From the NCBI GenBank assembly GCA_030593075.1, contig JAUVHW010000009.1, positions 1 to 34,035 of the forward strand: a DNA stretch of 34,035 bases, read 5' to 3'. Positions 8,676 to 18,572 of the stretch are shown one piece after another. The notes beneath the pieces were generated by a model. It did no database searches and had not been told where the DNA came from. It saw only the letters and a program-made list of their open reading frames with translations. This DNA is from Ardenticatenales bacterium. Its GTDB lineage: Bacteria > Chloroflexota > Anaerolineae > Promineifilales > UBA4811. A program made the position numbers and the translations under genes. Numbering within the stretch: the first letter of the stretch is position 1; each line of letters begins with the position of its first letter.

Positions 8676-11600
8676 ATGAGTCCGAACGGGAACGGTAGAG
8701 AGGTCGGCGCGGTATTGGTGATAGGCGGGGGTGTCGCAGGCATGCGCGCGGCCGCTGACCTGGCGGAGACCGGTCTTAAGGTCTATCTGGTGGAATCTAC
8801 CGCCGGTCTGGGCGGCCGGGTGGCGCAGCTGGGGTTCATGTTCCCGACCCACGACTGCGTGCTCTGCCGTGGCTCGGCCGATCACGGCTATGGCTGTACC
8901 CGTCCCTCGATCTCTCCCGCCTTTATCGACAGGAATCGTCACCCCAACATCAATGTGATGACCTTGACCGAGGTGATTGATTTCCAGGGGCAAGCCGGTG
9001 ACTTTTCCGTGACCCTGCGCCGGAATCCACGCCACGTGGACGTTGATCGCTGCATCAACTGCCGGTTGTGCTCTGTCGTTTGCCCGGTCAAGCTTCCCAG
9101 CGAGTTCCAGATGGGGATGGCGTTCCGCAAGGCTGCTTACAAGGCGGCGCCCCGAGCGATACCGGACGCCTACGTGGTTGAGCGCGGCCCTTACTGCGAC
9201 GACTGTGGCAAGTGCGTCTCCGTCTGTCCCACCGGGGCTATCGACCTGGATGAGCAGCCCTGGACCGAGGAGATCAAGGTGGGAGCGGTCATTCTTGCAG
9301 TGGGATACAAGGTATTTGATCCAACCCCACTCGAGGAGTTTGGCTACGGCCGGTATCCCAACGTGGTCACACCCATGCAGTATGAGCGCCTGGCAAGCCG
9401 CTCCGGCCCCACCGAGGGCATCGTGGCCCGCCTCTCCGATGGCAAGCTCCCCAAAAAGATCGCGTGGCTGCAATGCATCGGTTCGCGCGATCAAGAGCAT
9501 CCCTACTGCTCCTCCATCTGCTGCATGTTCGCTACCAAAGAGGCCATGTTGGCCAAGCAGCGGATTGGCGAGGAAGTAGACTGCCGTATCTTTGTGATGG
9601 ACGAGCGGGCGTTCAACAAGGAATACACAAAGTACTACCAGAGGGCGCAGCAGACCCACGGCGTGAAATACACTCGCTGCCGGGTTTCTGCCATCCGCGA
9701 AGATCCAGACACCAACGACCTGATTCTGCGCTATCCTGCCCCACCGGACCCGGAGAAGCCCGAGGTGAGCACCGAGCTGGTTGAAGAGCGCTTTGAGATG
9801 GTTGTGCTTGCCACCGGCGTGGAGCCGCCCGCCCGCTCGGCCGAGTTGGCTCGGATGCTGGGGATTGACCTGAACGAATACGGGTTCTGCGAGACTGACA
9901 AATTCCAGCCGCTTCAGACCAGCCAGCCGGGTGTCTACGTCGCCGGCGCCTTTCAGTCCCCCAAAGAGATCGCCGAGACCGTCTTTGACGCCGCCGGCGC
10001 GGCCGGTGAGGTGATGCGCATCTACCATGACGCCCTGGGAGGGTCGCCAGTGCCGCGCGAGTATCCGTTCCTTGGCCAGGTGGATGATCTACCTCCTGAG
10101 CGTGACGTCGCCGGCGAACCTCCCCGCGTCGGGGTCTTTGCCTGCGGCTGTGGCCCCGTCATCTCGCATGTGGTGGACGTGAATCAGGTTGCCACCTATG
10201 CAGGCTCCCTGCCGGGAGTCGTGCATTCGGCCACCATCCCCTTCGCTTGCTTCCCGGAAGGGGTGGCGCAGATAGAGAGCGCGATAGCCGAACACGGCCT
10301 CAATCGGGTGGTCCTGGCGGCCTGCAGCCACCGAACCCACGAATCGCTGTTCCAGCGCACAGTGCGCAAGTGCGGGCTGAACCCCTACTTGCTGGAGATG
10401 ACCAACATTCGCGAGCACTGCGCCTGGGTCCATGACTGGGAACCCGCGGCCGCCACGCGCAAGGCCAAGGAGCTGGTCCGCATGGCCGTCTTGCGGGCCT
10501 CGGGGATGACGCCCATTCGGCGAACACCTATTCGGCCGTTCCAGCGTGCGCTCATACTTGGCGGCGGCGTGAGCGGGATGACCGCCGCCCTCACCATCGC
10601 TGATGCTGGGTATGATGTGACGTTGGTTGAGCGATCCGATGCTCTTGGTGGGAACCTGCGCCACATCTACTATCTGGCGGAGGGGATGAGCCCGCAACGC
10701 TTGCTGCGGGACCTCATCAACCGGATTCTGGGCCACCATCGCATCGACGTCCTGACTCGCAGTGAATTGACCGGGCTGAGCGGCTCGCTGGGGCAGTTCC
10801 GCAGCCAGATTGAGACGAGAGCACACTCGGCCAGGGGGGGCGGAGGCGAAGGAGAGGCGAGCACCACTGAAGTGGAGTGCGGAGCGATCATTATCGCCAC
10901 TGGTGGCCGGGAGGGAAGCACCAGGAGCTACCTCTGTGGTCAAGATGAGAGGGTGGTCACCCAGCTAGAGCTGGAGGACTGGATCGCCCATCAGCCGGAG
11001 AAGGTGGCTGGTCTCGAGCATCTGGTCATGATCCAGTGTGTCGAGGCAGACGAAGTGGGCTACTTTTACTGCTCGCGGACCTGCTGCACCAGCACCATGA
11101 AGAACGCCATCCGGGCCAAGATGCTGAATCCGGACTGCCAGGTAACGGTGCTGTACAAAGACATTATCACCTACGGCTTCCGCGAGCAGTATTACACTGA
11201 AGCCCGGCGGCGGGGCGTGCTGTTTGTCCGCTACACTGATGAGCGACCGCCTCTTGTGGAGGAGGCCGATGGGAGGCTGCGAGTCAAAGTGAGCGATCCA
11301 GGGCTAAATGACCGGCCCTATCTGTTGAGTCCGGACCTGATTTCCCTCAGCATGCCCATAGTGCCGTCGGATCGGACTGCCGCTCTGGCCAAACTGCTCA
11401 AGCTCCCTCTTTCGGACGAAGGGTTCTTCCTGGAAGCGGACCTCAAGATGCGGCCGATGGACTTTGTCAGCGAGGGCATCTACCTCTGCGGCATGGCCCA
11501 CTACCCTCGCTTCATTGAGGAGTCGATTGCCAGCGCCCAGGCGGCCGCCGGCCGCGCGCTCACCATCTTGAGCCAGGACCCGCTCTACATTGGCGGGGTC

Positions 11601-11891
11601 ATCGCTGAGGTAGAGCCGCTCAAGTGCGTTGGATGCCTCACTTGCGTCCGCACATGTCCTTTCCAGATTCCGGAACTGGTGTACGACCGGCCGGGTGTGG
11701 GCGAACTGGGAGGGCATGCCTGGATTGACCCCGGCCGCTGCCAGGGTTGCGGCACCTGCACCGGCGAGTGCCCGGCGGCCGCCATCGAGCTGGTCAACTA
11801 TCGGGACGAGCAGGTTCTGGGCGAGGCCAGCTGGCTTGGGGCCTGGCTGCCCGGCGATGAGGGAGAGCGGCAGCCCGAGGCGGCCGGCTAG
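8676..11891 (+). CDS. hdrA: Two-lobed HdrA-type flavo-Fe-S protein (module 1)
   Basis: The 1071-residue protein joins two HdrA-like lobes. Lobe 1 has the FAD motif VIGGGVAGMRAAADLA (15-30), an unusual Cys cluster (Cys61, Cys64, Cys74), and two ferredoxin motifs (Cys126/129/132/136 and Cys174/177/180/184). Lobe 2 begins with the HdrA N-terminal domain (VGVFACGCG), has a second FAD motif (ILGGGVSGMTAALTIA), and ends in two [4Fe-4S] motifs at about 983-1035. HdrA is the bifurcating flavoprotein of heterodisulfide-reductase complexes. With MvhD and HdrBC it can couple a high- and a low-potential electron transfer. ATG 8676 was preferred to GTG 8667 because GAGG lies 8 bases before it. The 98-base gap upstream has small inverted repeats (CTAGC/GCTAG at 8597-8608). 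No NADPH domain is present, unlike modules 2 and 3. Confidence 0.9.
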   Translation: MSPNGNGREVGAVLVIGGGVAGMRAAADLAETGLKVYLVESTAGLGGRVAQLGFMFPTHDCVLCRGSADHGYGCTRPSISPAFIDRNRHPNINVMTLTEVIDFQGQAGDFSVTLRRNPRHVDVDRCINCRLCSVVCPVKLPSEFQMGMAFRKAAYKAAPRAIPDAYVVERGPYCDDCGKCVSVCPTGAIDLDEQPWTEEIKVGAVILAVGYKVFDPTPLEEFGYGRYPNVVTPMQYERLASRSGPTEGIVARLSDGKLPKKIAWLQCIGSRDQEHPYCSSICCMFATKEAMLAKQRIGEEVDCRIFVMDERAFNKEYTKYYQRAQQTHGVKYTRCRVSAIREDPDTNDLILRYPAPPDPEKPEVSTELVEERFEMVVLATGVEPPARSAELARMLGIDLNEYGFCETDKFQPLQTSQPGVYVAGAFQSPKEIAETVFDAAGAAGEVMRIYHDALGGSPVPREYPFLGQVDDLPPERDVAGEPPRVGVFACGCGPVISHVVDVNQVATYAGSLPGVVHSATIPFACFPEGVAQIESAIAEHGLNRVVLAACSHRTHESLFQRTVRKCGLNPYLLEMTNIREHCAWVHDWEPAAATRKAKELVRMAVLRASGMTPIRRTPIRPFQRALILGGGVSGMTAALTIADAGYDVTLVERSDALGGNLRHIYYLAEGMSPQRLLRDLINRILGHHRIDVLTRSELTGLSGSLGQFRSQIETRAHSARGGGGEGEASTTEVECGAIIIATGGREGSTRSYLCGQDERVVTQLELEDWIAHQPEKVAGLEHLVMIQCVEADEVGYFYCSRTCCTSTMKNAIRAKMLNPDCQVTVLYKDIITYGFREQYYTEARRRGVLFVRYTDERPPLVEEADGRLRVKVSDPGLNDRPYLLSPDLISLSMPIVPSDRTAALAKLLKLPLSDEGFFLEADLKMRPMDFVSEGIYLCGMAHYPRFIEESIASAQAAAGRALTILSQDPLYIGGVIAEVEPLKCVGCLTCVRTCPFQIPELVYDRPGVGELGGHAWIDPGRCQGCGTCTGECPAAAIELVNYRDEQVLGEASWLGAWLPGDEGERQPEAAG

Positions 11892-11941
11892 AGGCACGCT
11901 CTTTGCGTCGGCCCAGGGCGGATGTGATCGGGAGCGATTGA

Positions 11942-12373
11942 ATGGCAGACAGAGACAACGGTTTTGAGCCCGAGTTGACGCTGTTTACCTGCAACTACTG
12001 TGCCTACATGGCAGGGGATACGGCTGGCGCGCTGCGTCTTCAGTACCCAGCCAATGTCAAGCTGGTCAGGCTTCCTTGCACCGGCAAGATTGACGTACGA
12101 TACCTCTTGGCTGCCTTTGAGCAGGGTGCGGACGGCGTCTATCTCATAGCTTGTCCTATTGGCACCTGCCACCACGTGCGGGGTAACGAGCGCGCCCGCG
12201 CCCGAGTTGAGTTCGCCAAAAAGATCCTTGATCAGATCGGCCTGGGAAGCGAGCGGCTGGAGATCTTTTTTGCCTCCGGCGGGCAGGGAGCCACCTATGC
12301 GATGAAGGCTGCGGAGATGACAGAGCGCGTGCGGCAGCTGGGGCCTAACCCTCTGAGAAAGATGGCGGCCTGA
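11942..12373 (+). CDS. mvhD: MvhD-type iron-sulfur electron-transfer subunit, cysteine form
   Basis: The small (143-residue) protein belongs to the MvhD/hydrogenase delta-subunit family, which carries a [2Fe-2S] cluster and delivers electrons to the HdrA flavin. Conserved Cys17 and Cys20 (TCNYCAY), Cys46, Cys71 and Cys76 are present; the active motif reads ACPIGTCHH. Residue 71 is cysteine (TGT codon), the position occupied by UGA in the two paralogues downstream. No hairpin like the SECIS of those paralogues follows the codon. It lies 50 bases after module-1 hdrA and probably forms a complex with it. No MvhA/MvhG hydrogenase genes are in the window, so electrons must come from another donor. 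Confidence 0.9.
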   Translation: MADRDNGFEPELTLFTCNYCAYMAGDTAGALRLQYPANVKLVRLPCTGKIDVRYLLAAFEQGADGVYLIACPIGTCHHVRGNERARARVEFAKKILDQIGLGSERLEIFFASGGQGATYAMKAAEMTERVRQLGPNPLRKMAA

Positions 12374-12413
12374 CAGTGTCGAACCAGGAAGCTGGGACGA
12401 GCGAGTACACGCT

Positions 12414-15400
12414 ATGAGCGGCAGCGGGACCGATCCCGCCGGGATGGTTGGGGCGGTAATGGTCGTGGGAGGCGGCATCGCCGGGATGCAGGCCTCGCTG
12501 GACCTGGCTGAGCAAGGCTTCAAGGTCCATCTGGTGGAGAAGCAATCCGCCATCGGTGGCCACATGGCCCAGCTGGACAAGACCTTCCCCACCAACGACT
12601 GCTCCATGTGCACCATCAGCCCCAAGCTGGTGGACGTTGGCCGGCACCTCAACATCGAGCTGATGACCGACTGCGAGGTTGTGGACCTCAGCGGCGCCCC
12701 GGGCGATTTCTCGGTCCGTGTTCGCCGCCAGCCGCGCTACATCGACCTGGACAAGTGTGTTGGCTGCGGCGATTGCGCCGACGTCTGCCCGGTCATCTTG
12801 CCCGACGAGTTCAATGAGCGTCTTAGCTCCCGCCGCGCTGCCTTCAAGCTGTACCCCCAGGCGGTGCCCAGCGCCTTTGCCATAGAGAAACTGGGTATCG
12901 CGCCCTGCCGGGACGCCTGCCCCTCCGGGCAGCGGGCGCAAGGGTATATCGCCCTGGTTCGGGAGGGCCGGTATGATGACGCCCTTCGCGTGATCAAGGA
13001 GGATAATCCTTTTCCCGGAATTTGCGGCCGCATCTGCAACCATCGTTGCGAGGACGCCTGCAACCGCGGGCAGGTAGACGAGCCGATCAACATCCGGGCG
13101 CTGAAACGTTTTGTAACCGATAAGGTCTACTCGGCGCCCTGGGTGCCGCCCGAGCCGGCCGAGCGCAAGTATGACCAGCGGGTTGCCATTATCGGAGCAG
13201 GGCCGTGCGGTTTGACGGCAGCCCAGGACCTCTGCATGGAGGGGTATCCCGTCACTGTCTTTGAGGCATTGCCCGTGGCGGGCGGAATGCTGCGCGTGGG
13301 CGTGCCCGAGTTCCGGCTGCCAACCGAGATCATTGAGCGTGAGGTCCAAGACATCGTGGACCTCGGCGTCGAGTTGCGGCTGAATACCGTTGTGGACAAT
13401 CTGGACGATGTTTTCGACGAGGGCTTTCAGGCGGTGCTCGTTGCCGTAGGAGCGCACGAGGGCATCCGTCTGCCCATCCCCGGTTCGAATCTCGATGGAG
13501 TGCTGGTAAACACTCACTTCCTGCGGGACGTGCGCCTGGATCGGATCCAACCCAGCGCGCCCCTCGGCCGGGTGCTGGTGCTGGGCGGCGGAAACGTGGC
13601 GATTGACTGCGCGCGCACGGCCGTCCGGTTGGGCGCCTCCGACGTTCGCATGGCTTGCCTGGAACCGCGCGACGGGTTGCCCTGCCACGAATGGGAAGCT
13701 GCCGCGGCCGAGGCAGAGGGGGTCACAATCCATGCCAGCCGCACCTTCGTCCGTGTTGCGGATGACGGAACCGGCCGGGTTGCGGGCGTGGAATGCCAGC
13801 GGGTGCTCTCTTTCTCCTTTGGCGAAGGCGGTCGCCTGGAGACCGAGATAGAGCCGGACTCATCGCACCTCATCGAGTGTGACACTACCATCTTTTCGGT
13901 CGGCCAACGCGCCGGGTTGGCTTTTATCCCGGATGACGCCGGTGTGGGTGTGACTCCCCAGCGTACCGTTGCCATCAACCCCAACACTATGGCTGCGACC
14001 CGGCCAGGCGTGTTCGCCGCCGGCGACAGTGTTAGCGGTACCGCCTTTGTCATTGAGGCCGTAGCCAGCGGTCGCAAGGCGGCCCAGTCTATTCACCGCT
14101 ACCTGCGCGGGATGTACCTGGAGCCGCCGCCCAAGCGGGACCTCCCGGTGGTTACGCTGGACCAGGCCGAGATTGAGCAGCGGATGCAGTCCGGAGAGAT
14201 CAGTGTGGGCGGCCGCGTCCCGATGCCGGAACTTCCCATCGCGGAGAGGTCCGGCAGTTTCGCCGAAGTCGAGCGCGGCTACGACGACGAGTCGGCCCAG
14301 GCCGAGGCAGCCCGCTGTCTGGCGTGCGCTCTCTGCTCCGAATGCTTGAGCTGCCAGTACGAGTGCGAGGCGGATGCTGTGGTGCACGACATGGTCGGCC
14401 GGACCGAGACAGTGAACGTCGGCGCGGTGATCCTGGCGCCCGGCTTCCAGCCTTACTCGGCGGAGCTTTCCCAGGAGTACGGCTTTGGCCGCTATCCCAA
14501 CGTGGTCACCTCGCTGCAGTTTGAACGGTTGCTCTCTGCCTCTGGCCCAACCCAGGGGCACGTGACCCGCCCGCTGGACCACGAGCCCGCCAAGAGAATC
14601 GCGTTCCTCCAGTGCGTAGGCTCCCGGGATCAGAACCACGACTATTGCTCCTCGGTCTGCTGCATGTACGCCACCAAGCAGGCGATCATGGCCATCGAAC
14701 ACGAGCCCGACACCGAGGTGCACGTGTTCATGATGGACATGCGCTCGTTCAGCAAGGGGTATGAGGAGTATTATGACCGGGCCAGGGCTAAATACGGCGT
14801 CGAATACACCCGCTGCCGGGTTTCGGCCGTTCGCGAGAACCGCGAGACTGGCGGTCTGCTGGTGCGCTATGCCCAGGAGTCGGGGCAGGTCCTCGAAGAG
14901 GAGTTCGACCTAGTCGTCCTCTCTATCGGCATGGAGATTGGCGACTCGGCGCGGACCCTGGCTCGCCAGCTAGGGATTCGGCTGGATGAGTACGGTTTTG
15001 CCCTCACCGAGCCTCTGGAGCCGCTGCGGACCACTCGGCCGGGCGTGTATGCCATCGGCTCATTTCGCGAGCCCAAGGACATCCCTGAATCCGTCGTGGA
15101 GGCGAGCGGAGCGGCGGCGGCAGCAGGGGGGCTGCTGGCTTCGGTGCGGGGGTCGCTGGCAACCCACAAAGAGTACCCGCCGGAGCGGGACGTCTCGGCC
15201 GAAGAGCCGCGGGTAGGCGTCTTTGTCTGCCACTGCGGCTCTAACATTGGCGGCTTCCTGGACGTTCCGGGCGTGGCCGAGTACGCTCGCGGCCTGCCAG
15301 GCGTGGTCCACGCCGAGGACAACCTCTACACCTGCTCCCAGGATTCCATCGTCCAGATCACCAAGCAGGTTGAAGAGCTGGGGCTGAACCGGGTGGTCGT

Positions 15401-16964
15401 CGCTTCCTGCACTCCCATTACCCACGAGCCGCTCTTCCGGGACAGCATCCGGGCGGCCGGGTTGAATCCCTATCTCTTTGAGATGGCCAACATCCGCAAT
15501 CACTGTTCCTGGGTTCATTCGGGGCAGCGGGATGTGGCGACTCGAAAGGCCAAGGACCTGGTGCGAATGGCGGTAGCACGCGCCAACCTGCTCCAGCCGC
15601 AGCACACCAGCCAAGTACCGGTTGACAAGGCGGCCTTGGTCATAGGCGGCGGCGTCGCCGGCATGACGGCGTCGCTCTCGCTGGCATCCCAGGGGTTCCC
15701 GGTCCACCTGGTCGAGCGATCAGGCGAGCTGGGAGGCAATCTGCGGCACGTCTATCATCTGCCGAGCCTGGGGAACACAACCTCCCCGCCCGGTGCTCCG
15801 CAAGCCTATCTGGAGGATCTGATTGACCGGGTGACCAATGACCCACTGATCTCCGTTAACCTCAGCGCCGAGATTGAGGAATTGGGTGGCTTTGTGGGGA
15901 AATTCGTGAGCCGGCTGAGCCGTCCTGCGAACGGAGGCGCCGGGAGCGAGACCTTTGAGGTCGACCACGGCGCGGTCGTCGTCGCTACCGGCGGCCGGGA
16001 ATACCGGGGCCCGGAATACGGCTATGGTACCAGCCATCGCATAGTGACTCAGCAAGAGTTCGAGGCGCTCCTTGCTCAGGGCGGTGACTCGGCTGGCGGC
16101 GGCGGGCTTCCCTGCTCGGTCGTGATGATCCAATGCATTGGCCCGGCCGAGCGCTACTGCTCTCGCATCTGCTGCACGGTCGCGCTGAAAAACGCCCTGT
16201 GGTTCAAGGAGCAGAACCCGGCTGGCCGGGTGGCGGTCCTGTACAAGGACATTCGCACCTTTGGCTTCAAGGAGCGGCTCTACACCGAGGCGCGGCGCCA
16301 GGGAGTGCTCTTCGTACGCTACGACGAGGAGCACAAACCAAGCGTTGACCAAGAACCAGGCGGTCAGCTCGCGGTCACTGCCTGGGACCCAATCTTGAGT
16401 CAGGAACTCTGCCTGCGGCCTGACCTTCTAGTGCTCTCCATGCCCATGGTGCCGGCCGAGGGGACTGAGGAACTGGTCAGCAAGCTGCGTGTGTCGGTGG
16501 ATTTGGATGGTTGGTTCATGGAGGCCCACGTCAAGCTGCGGCCGGTAGATTTCGCCTCCGAGGGCATCTTTATGGCCGGGGCGGCCCACTATCCCAAGCT
16601 TCTGGACGAGACCATTATCCAGGCCCAGGCAGCCGCGGCGCGGGCCGCCAACATCCTCGCCAGCGACACGATGGTGGTGGGGGGTCAAGTGGCGGCGGTG
16701 GATGCTGAGCAGTGCGTCGGTTGCCTGACCTGCGTCCGCGTCTGTCCCTACGACGTGCCCAAGATTCAGGCCGATCTGATGGGGGTGGGCGGCCTGATGG
16801 GCGCTGCCTACATTGAGCCCGCTGTCTGCCAGGGGTGTGGGTCCTGCGTAGCTGAGTGCCCGGCCAAGGCGATTCAGTTGATGCACTACACCGACGCGCA
16901 GATGCTGACCAAAGTGGACGCCCTGTTCGCAGTCATACCCGAGAGCGAGGTCGTAGTGGTGTGA
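12414..16964 (+). CDS. HdrA-GltD-HdrA fusion flavoprotein (module 2)
   Basis: This giant protein has 1516 residues. The first HdrA lobe carries an FAD motif (VMVVGGGIAGMQASLDLA, 15-32), FPTNDCSMC and a ferredoxin motif (Cys115/118/121/125). It is interrupted at about 163-634 by a full GltD/NfnB-type unit: Fe-S cysteines 165-216, an FAD motif (VAIIGAGPCGLTAAQDL) and a nucleotide-binding motif (VLVLGGGNVAIDCARTA). Lobe 1 then resumes with a Cys cluster at 635-651. Lobe 2 is a complete HdrA with VGVFVCHCGSN (~934), another FAD motif (~1075) and two C-terminal [4Fe-4S] motifs (~1433-1485). At least three FADs, a pyridine nucleotide site and many clusters are expected. The loop after the second GltD Rossmann fold is LEPRDGLPCHEWE rather than the usual YRR, so nucleotide preference may be altered. 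Its stop overlaps the next mvhD. Confidence 0.9.
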   Translation: MSGSGTDPAGMVGAVMVVGGGIAGMQASLDLAEQGFKVHLVEKQSAIGGHMAQLDKTFPTNDCSMCTISPKLVDVGRHLNIELMTDCEVVDLSGAPGDFSVRVRRQPRYIDLDKCVGCGDCADVCPVILPDEFNERLSSRRAAFKLYPQAVPSAFAIEKLGIAPCRDACPSGQRAQGYIALVREGRYDDALRVIKEDNPFPGICGRICNHRCEDACNRGQVDEPINIRALKRFVTDKVYSAPWVPPEPAERKYDQRVAIIGAGPCGLTAAQDLCMEGYPVTVFEALPVAGGMLRVGVPEFRLPTEIIEREVQDIVDLGVELRLNTVVDNLDDVFDEGFQAVLVAVGAHEGIRLPIPGSNLDGVLVNTHFLRDVRLDRIQPSAPLGRVLVLGGGNVAIDCARTAVRLGASDVRMACLEPRDGLPCHEWEAAAAEAEGVTIHASRTFVRVADDGTGRVAGVECQRVLSFSFGEGGRLETEIEPDSSHLIECDTTIFSVGQRAGLAFIPDDAGVGVTPQRTVAINPNTMAATRPGVFAAGDSVSGTAFVIEAVASGRKAAQSIHRYLRGMYLEPPPKRDLPVVTLDQAEIEQRMQSGEISVGGRVPMPELPIAERSGSFAEVERGYDDESAQAEAARCLACALCSECLSCQYECEADAVVHDMVGRTETVNVGAVILAPGFQPYSAELSQEYGFGRYPNVVTSLQFERLLSASGPTQGHVTRPLDHEPAKRIAFLQCVGSRDQNHDYCSSVCCMYATKQAIMAIEHEPDTEVHVFMMDMRSFSKGYEEYYDRARAKYGVEYTRCRVSAVRENRETGGLLVRYAQESGQVLEEEFDLVVLSIGMEIGDSARTLARQLGIRLDEYGFALTEPLEPLRTTRPGVYAIGSFREPKDIPESVVEASGAAAAAGGLLASVRGSLATHKEYPPERDVSAEEPRVGVFVCHCGSNIGGFLDVPGVAEYARGLPGVVHAEDNLYTCSQDSIVQITKQVEELGLNRVVVASCTPITHEPLFRDSIRAAGLNPYLFEMANIRNHCSWVHSGQRDVATRKAKDLVRMAVARANLLQPQHTSQVPVDKAALVIGGGVAGMTASLSLASQGFPVHLVERSGELGGNLRHVYHLPSLGNTTSPPGAPQAYLEDLIDRVTNDPLISVNLSAEIEELGGFVGKFVSRLSRPANGGAGSETFEVDHGAVVVATGGREYRGPEYGYGTSHRIVTQQEFEALLAQGGDSAGGGGLPCSVVMIQCIGPAERYCSRICCTVALKNALWFKEQNPAGRVAVLYKDIRTFGFKERLYTEARRQGVLFVRYDEEHKPSVDQEPGGQLAVTAWDPILSQELCLRPDLLVLSMPMVPAEGTEELVSKLRVSVDLDGWFMEAHVKLRPVDFASEGIFMAGAAHYPKLLDETIIQAQAAAARAANILASDTMVVGGQVAAVDAEQCVGCLTCVRVCPYDVPKIQADLMGVGGLMGAAYIEPAVCQGCGSCVAECPAKAIQLMHYTDAQMLTKVDALFAVIPESEVVVV

Positions 16965-17380
16965 GTACGGGAGAACACCACTTCGAGCCTCAGATAGTGA
17001 CCTTTGCTTGCCACTACTGTGCCTATGCGGCCGCTGACCTGGCGGGCAGTCTGCGGTTGCAGTATCCGGCCGCCATCAAGATAATAGAGTTGCCGTGCAG
17101 CGGCAAGCTGGATGCCATCCATGCGCTGCGAGCCTTTGAGGATGGCGCGGACGGTGTGCTGGTGGCTGGCTGACTGGAGGGCGATTGCCATTACCGGGAC
17201 GGTAATCTCAACGCCAGAAGACGAGTAGAGTACGTGGGTAAGCTACTGGAGAAGATTGGTCTGAGCGGCCAGCGAATTCAGATGGTCAATCTATCATCTG
17301 CCATGGGAGGTCAGTTCGCATATCTAGCGGCTGAGATGACCTCAGAGATCGAGCGCCTGGGGCCTAACCCGCTCAAGTGA
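16961..17380 (+). CDS. mvhD: MvhD-type subunit, selenocysteine form (in-frame UGA)
   Basis: The 139-residue product is read through the TGA at 17171-17173 as selenocysteine 71. Before the TGA the protein aligns with the Cys paralogue (FACHYCAY, LPCSGKLDA, GADGVLVAG). After it the same frame continues with LEGDCHYRDGNLNARRRV and ends GPNPLK before TGA 17378-17380. The UGA falls exactly where the paralogue at 11942 has Cys71, and the U-x4-C spacing matches the family motif. A SECIS-like hairpin starts 16 bases after the UGA. The GTG start at 16961 overlaps the stop of the HdrA-GltD gene (GTGA), so the two are translationally coupled. The gene would be wrongly called as a truncated protein by standard software. 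Selenocysteine machinery genes are not in the window. Confidence 0.92.
17171..17206 (+). promoter_or_regulatory. SECIS-like element of module-2 mvhD
   Basis: The UGA codon is followed after 16 bases by a perfect 6-bp stem, ATTACC (17190-17195) and GGTAAT (17201-17206), with the loop GGGAC. A G at the start of a short apical loop at this distance fits the consensus of bacterial SECIS elements. Bases TGACTGGAGGGCGATTG and the stem are identical in module 3, including wobble positions, while the surrounding coding sequence differs. That points to selection on the RNA. Confidence 0.82.
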
Positions 17381-17390
17381 GCTGGACACA

Positions 17391-18572
17391 ATGACAGCCA
17401 ACATTGAAGTGCTGCGGCGCTTTGAGAACTTTGCAGGATTCAGCGACGGCGAGCTAGCAGAGATTGCCGATCTCTGCCGGGAAGAATCCTACGAGGAAGG
17501 CGAATCGCTCTTTGTGGAAGGCGAGACCGCCGAACTGATGTTCCTCGTCGTCCAGGGCGAATTCTCCCTGGAAAAAGCGGTCCGGCTGGGGCGAAGTGGG
17601 TCGGACCGGTGGGCCACAGTCGACATTGTGGGGTCTGACCGGGTTGCTGGCTGGTCCAGTATCATACCGCCGCACAGCTACACCTCGACTGGTGTCTGTG
17701 TAGAACCCAGCCGCGTGCTTGCCCTGAATGGTCAGGAGTTGCGCAAGTTTCTGGCCAGGCATCCTGCTTCCGGGCTCGTCTTCATGGACGCCATTGCCTC
17801 GACAATCTCGTCGCGGCTGCGGAACTCCACGACCACGCTTACCTATTTCTTGTCTGTCATCGCTCATGAACTCAAGTCACCTATCGCGGCCGTGGAGAAC
17901 TACTTGCAGGTGATGTTGGGCGGTTTCACCGGCGAGTTGACAGAGAAGCAGCGGCGCATGCTCGAGCGAAGCGTTCTGCGAATCAGCGACCTGAGAAGCC
18001 TAATCAGCGACATCCTTGATCTGGCCCGCATGCGACCTGAGCAGATTCAGAGTGACTTTGAATGGTTTGACCCGGCGGAGACGATCGCGCAGGCCATCGA
18101 AGACGTCCGGCTGTCGGCCTCTCAGAAGGGGGTTGAGATCCAGGTCGATGAACCTCCTGAGCTTCAGCAGATCGTCGGCGCGCGGCGCCGTCTGCGTCAG
18201 CTTTTCTCCAATCTGCTCTCGAATGCGGTCAAGTTCTCACCCCACGAAGCGCTGATCAGGCTGCGCGCCTGGGATGAACCGGATCAGTTGGTCGTTGAGG
18301 TTCTAGATACGGGCCCTGGCATACCGGCCGACGAGCAGCCATTCATCTTTGAGGATTTTTACCGGGGTCGGAATGCGGAGGGGTTGGCCGGCACCGGTCT
18401 GGGGCTATCCATAGTCAAGAAGATTGTAGAGGCGCACGACGGCGAGGTATGGCTTGAGAGCCCTTATGCCAAGGGCCAACCCGGCACCAAGTTCACCGTC
18501 ACCGTCCCCAGGAACTTGGCCACACTTGACATGAAGCGCCGCAGCCGGGCCGCGCCGGAGGAGGAAGCATGA
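17391..18572 (+). CDS. Cytoplasmic sensor histidine kinase with CRP-like N-terminal domain
   Basis: The 393-residue protein starts with a cyclic-nucleotide-binding-like beta roll (about 8-140). It then has a HisKA dimerisation domain with the H-box VIAHELKSP (phosphoacceptor His159) and a HATPase domain. The last shows Asn278 (NLLSNAVKF), DTGPG (306-310) and GTGLGLS (334-340). No membrane segment or signal peptide is seen, so the signal is internal. The beta roll lacks the usual phosphate-binding GE..R cassette for cAMP, so the ligand may be something else or absent. The gene lies 10 bases after the Sec-mvhD and overlaps the next gene by four bases (ATGA). This coupling to the HdrA modules suggests that it senses the redox or energy state of this pathway; that part is inference. 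Confidence 0.9.
   Translation: MTANIEVLRRFENFAGFSDGELAEIADLCREESYEEGESLFVEGETAELMFLVVQGEFSLEKAVRLGRSGSDRWATVDIVGSDRVAGWSSIIPPHSYTSTGVCVEPSRVLALNGQELRKFLARHPASGLVFMDAIASTISSRLRNSTTTLTYFLSVIAHELKSPIAAVENYLQVMLGGFTGELTEKQRRMLERSVLRISDLRSLISDILDLARMRPEQIQSDFEWFDPAETIAQAIEDVRLSASQKGVEIQVDEPPELQQIVGARRRLRQLFSNLLSNAVKFSPHEALIRLRAWDEPDQLVVEVLDTGPGIPADEQPFIFEDFYRGRNAEGLAGTGLGLSIVKKIVEAHDGEVWLESPYAKGQPGTKFTVTVPRNLATLDMKRRSRAAPEEEA

Noticed and set aside
16856-17173. Complete 105-residue protein ending at TGA 17171
   Set aside because: The conserved family motifs continue in frame beyond the TGA, and the upstream part of this frame is inside the HdrA gene. The true gene starts at 16961 and reads through.
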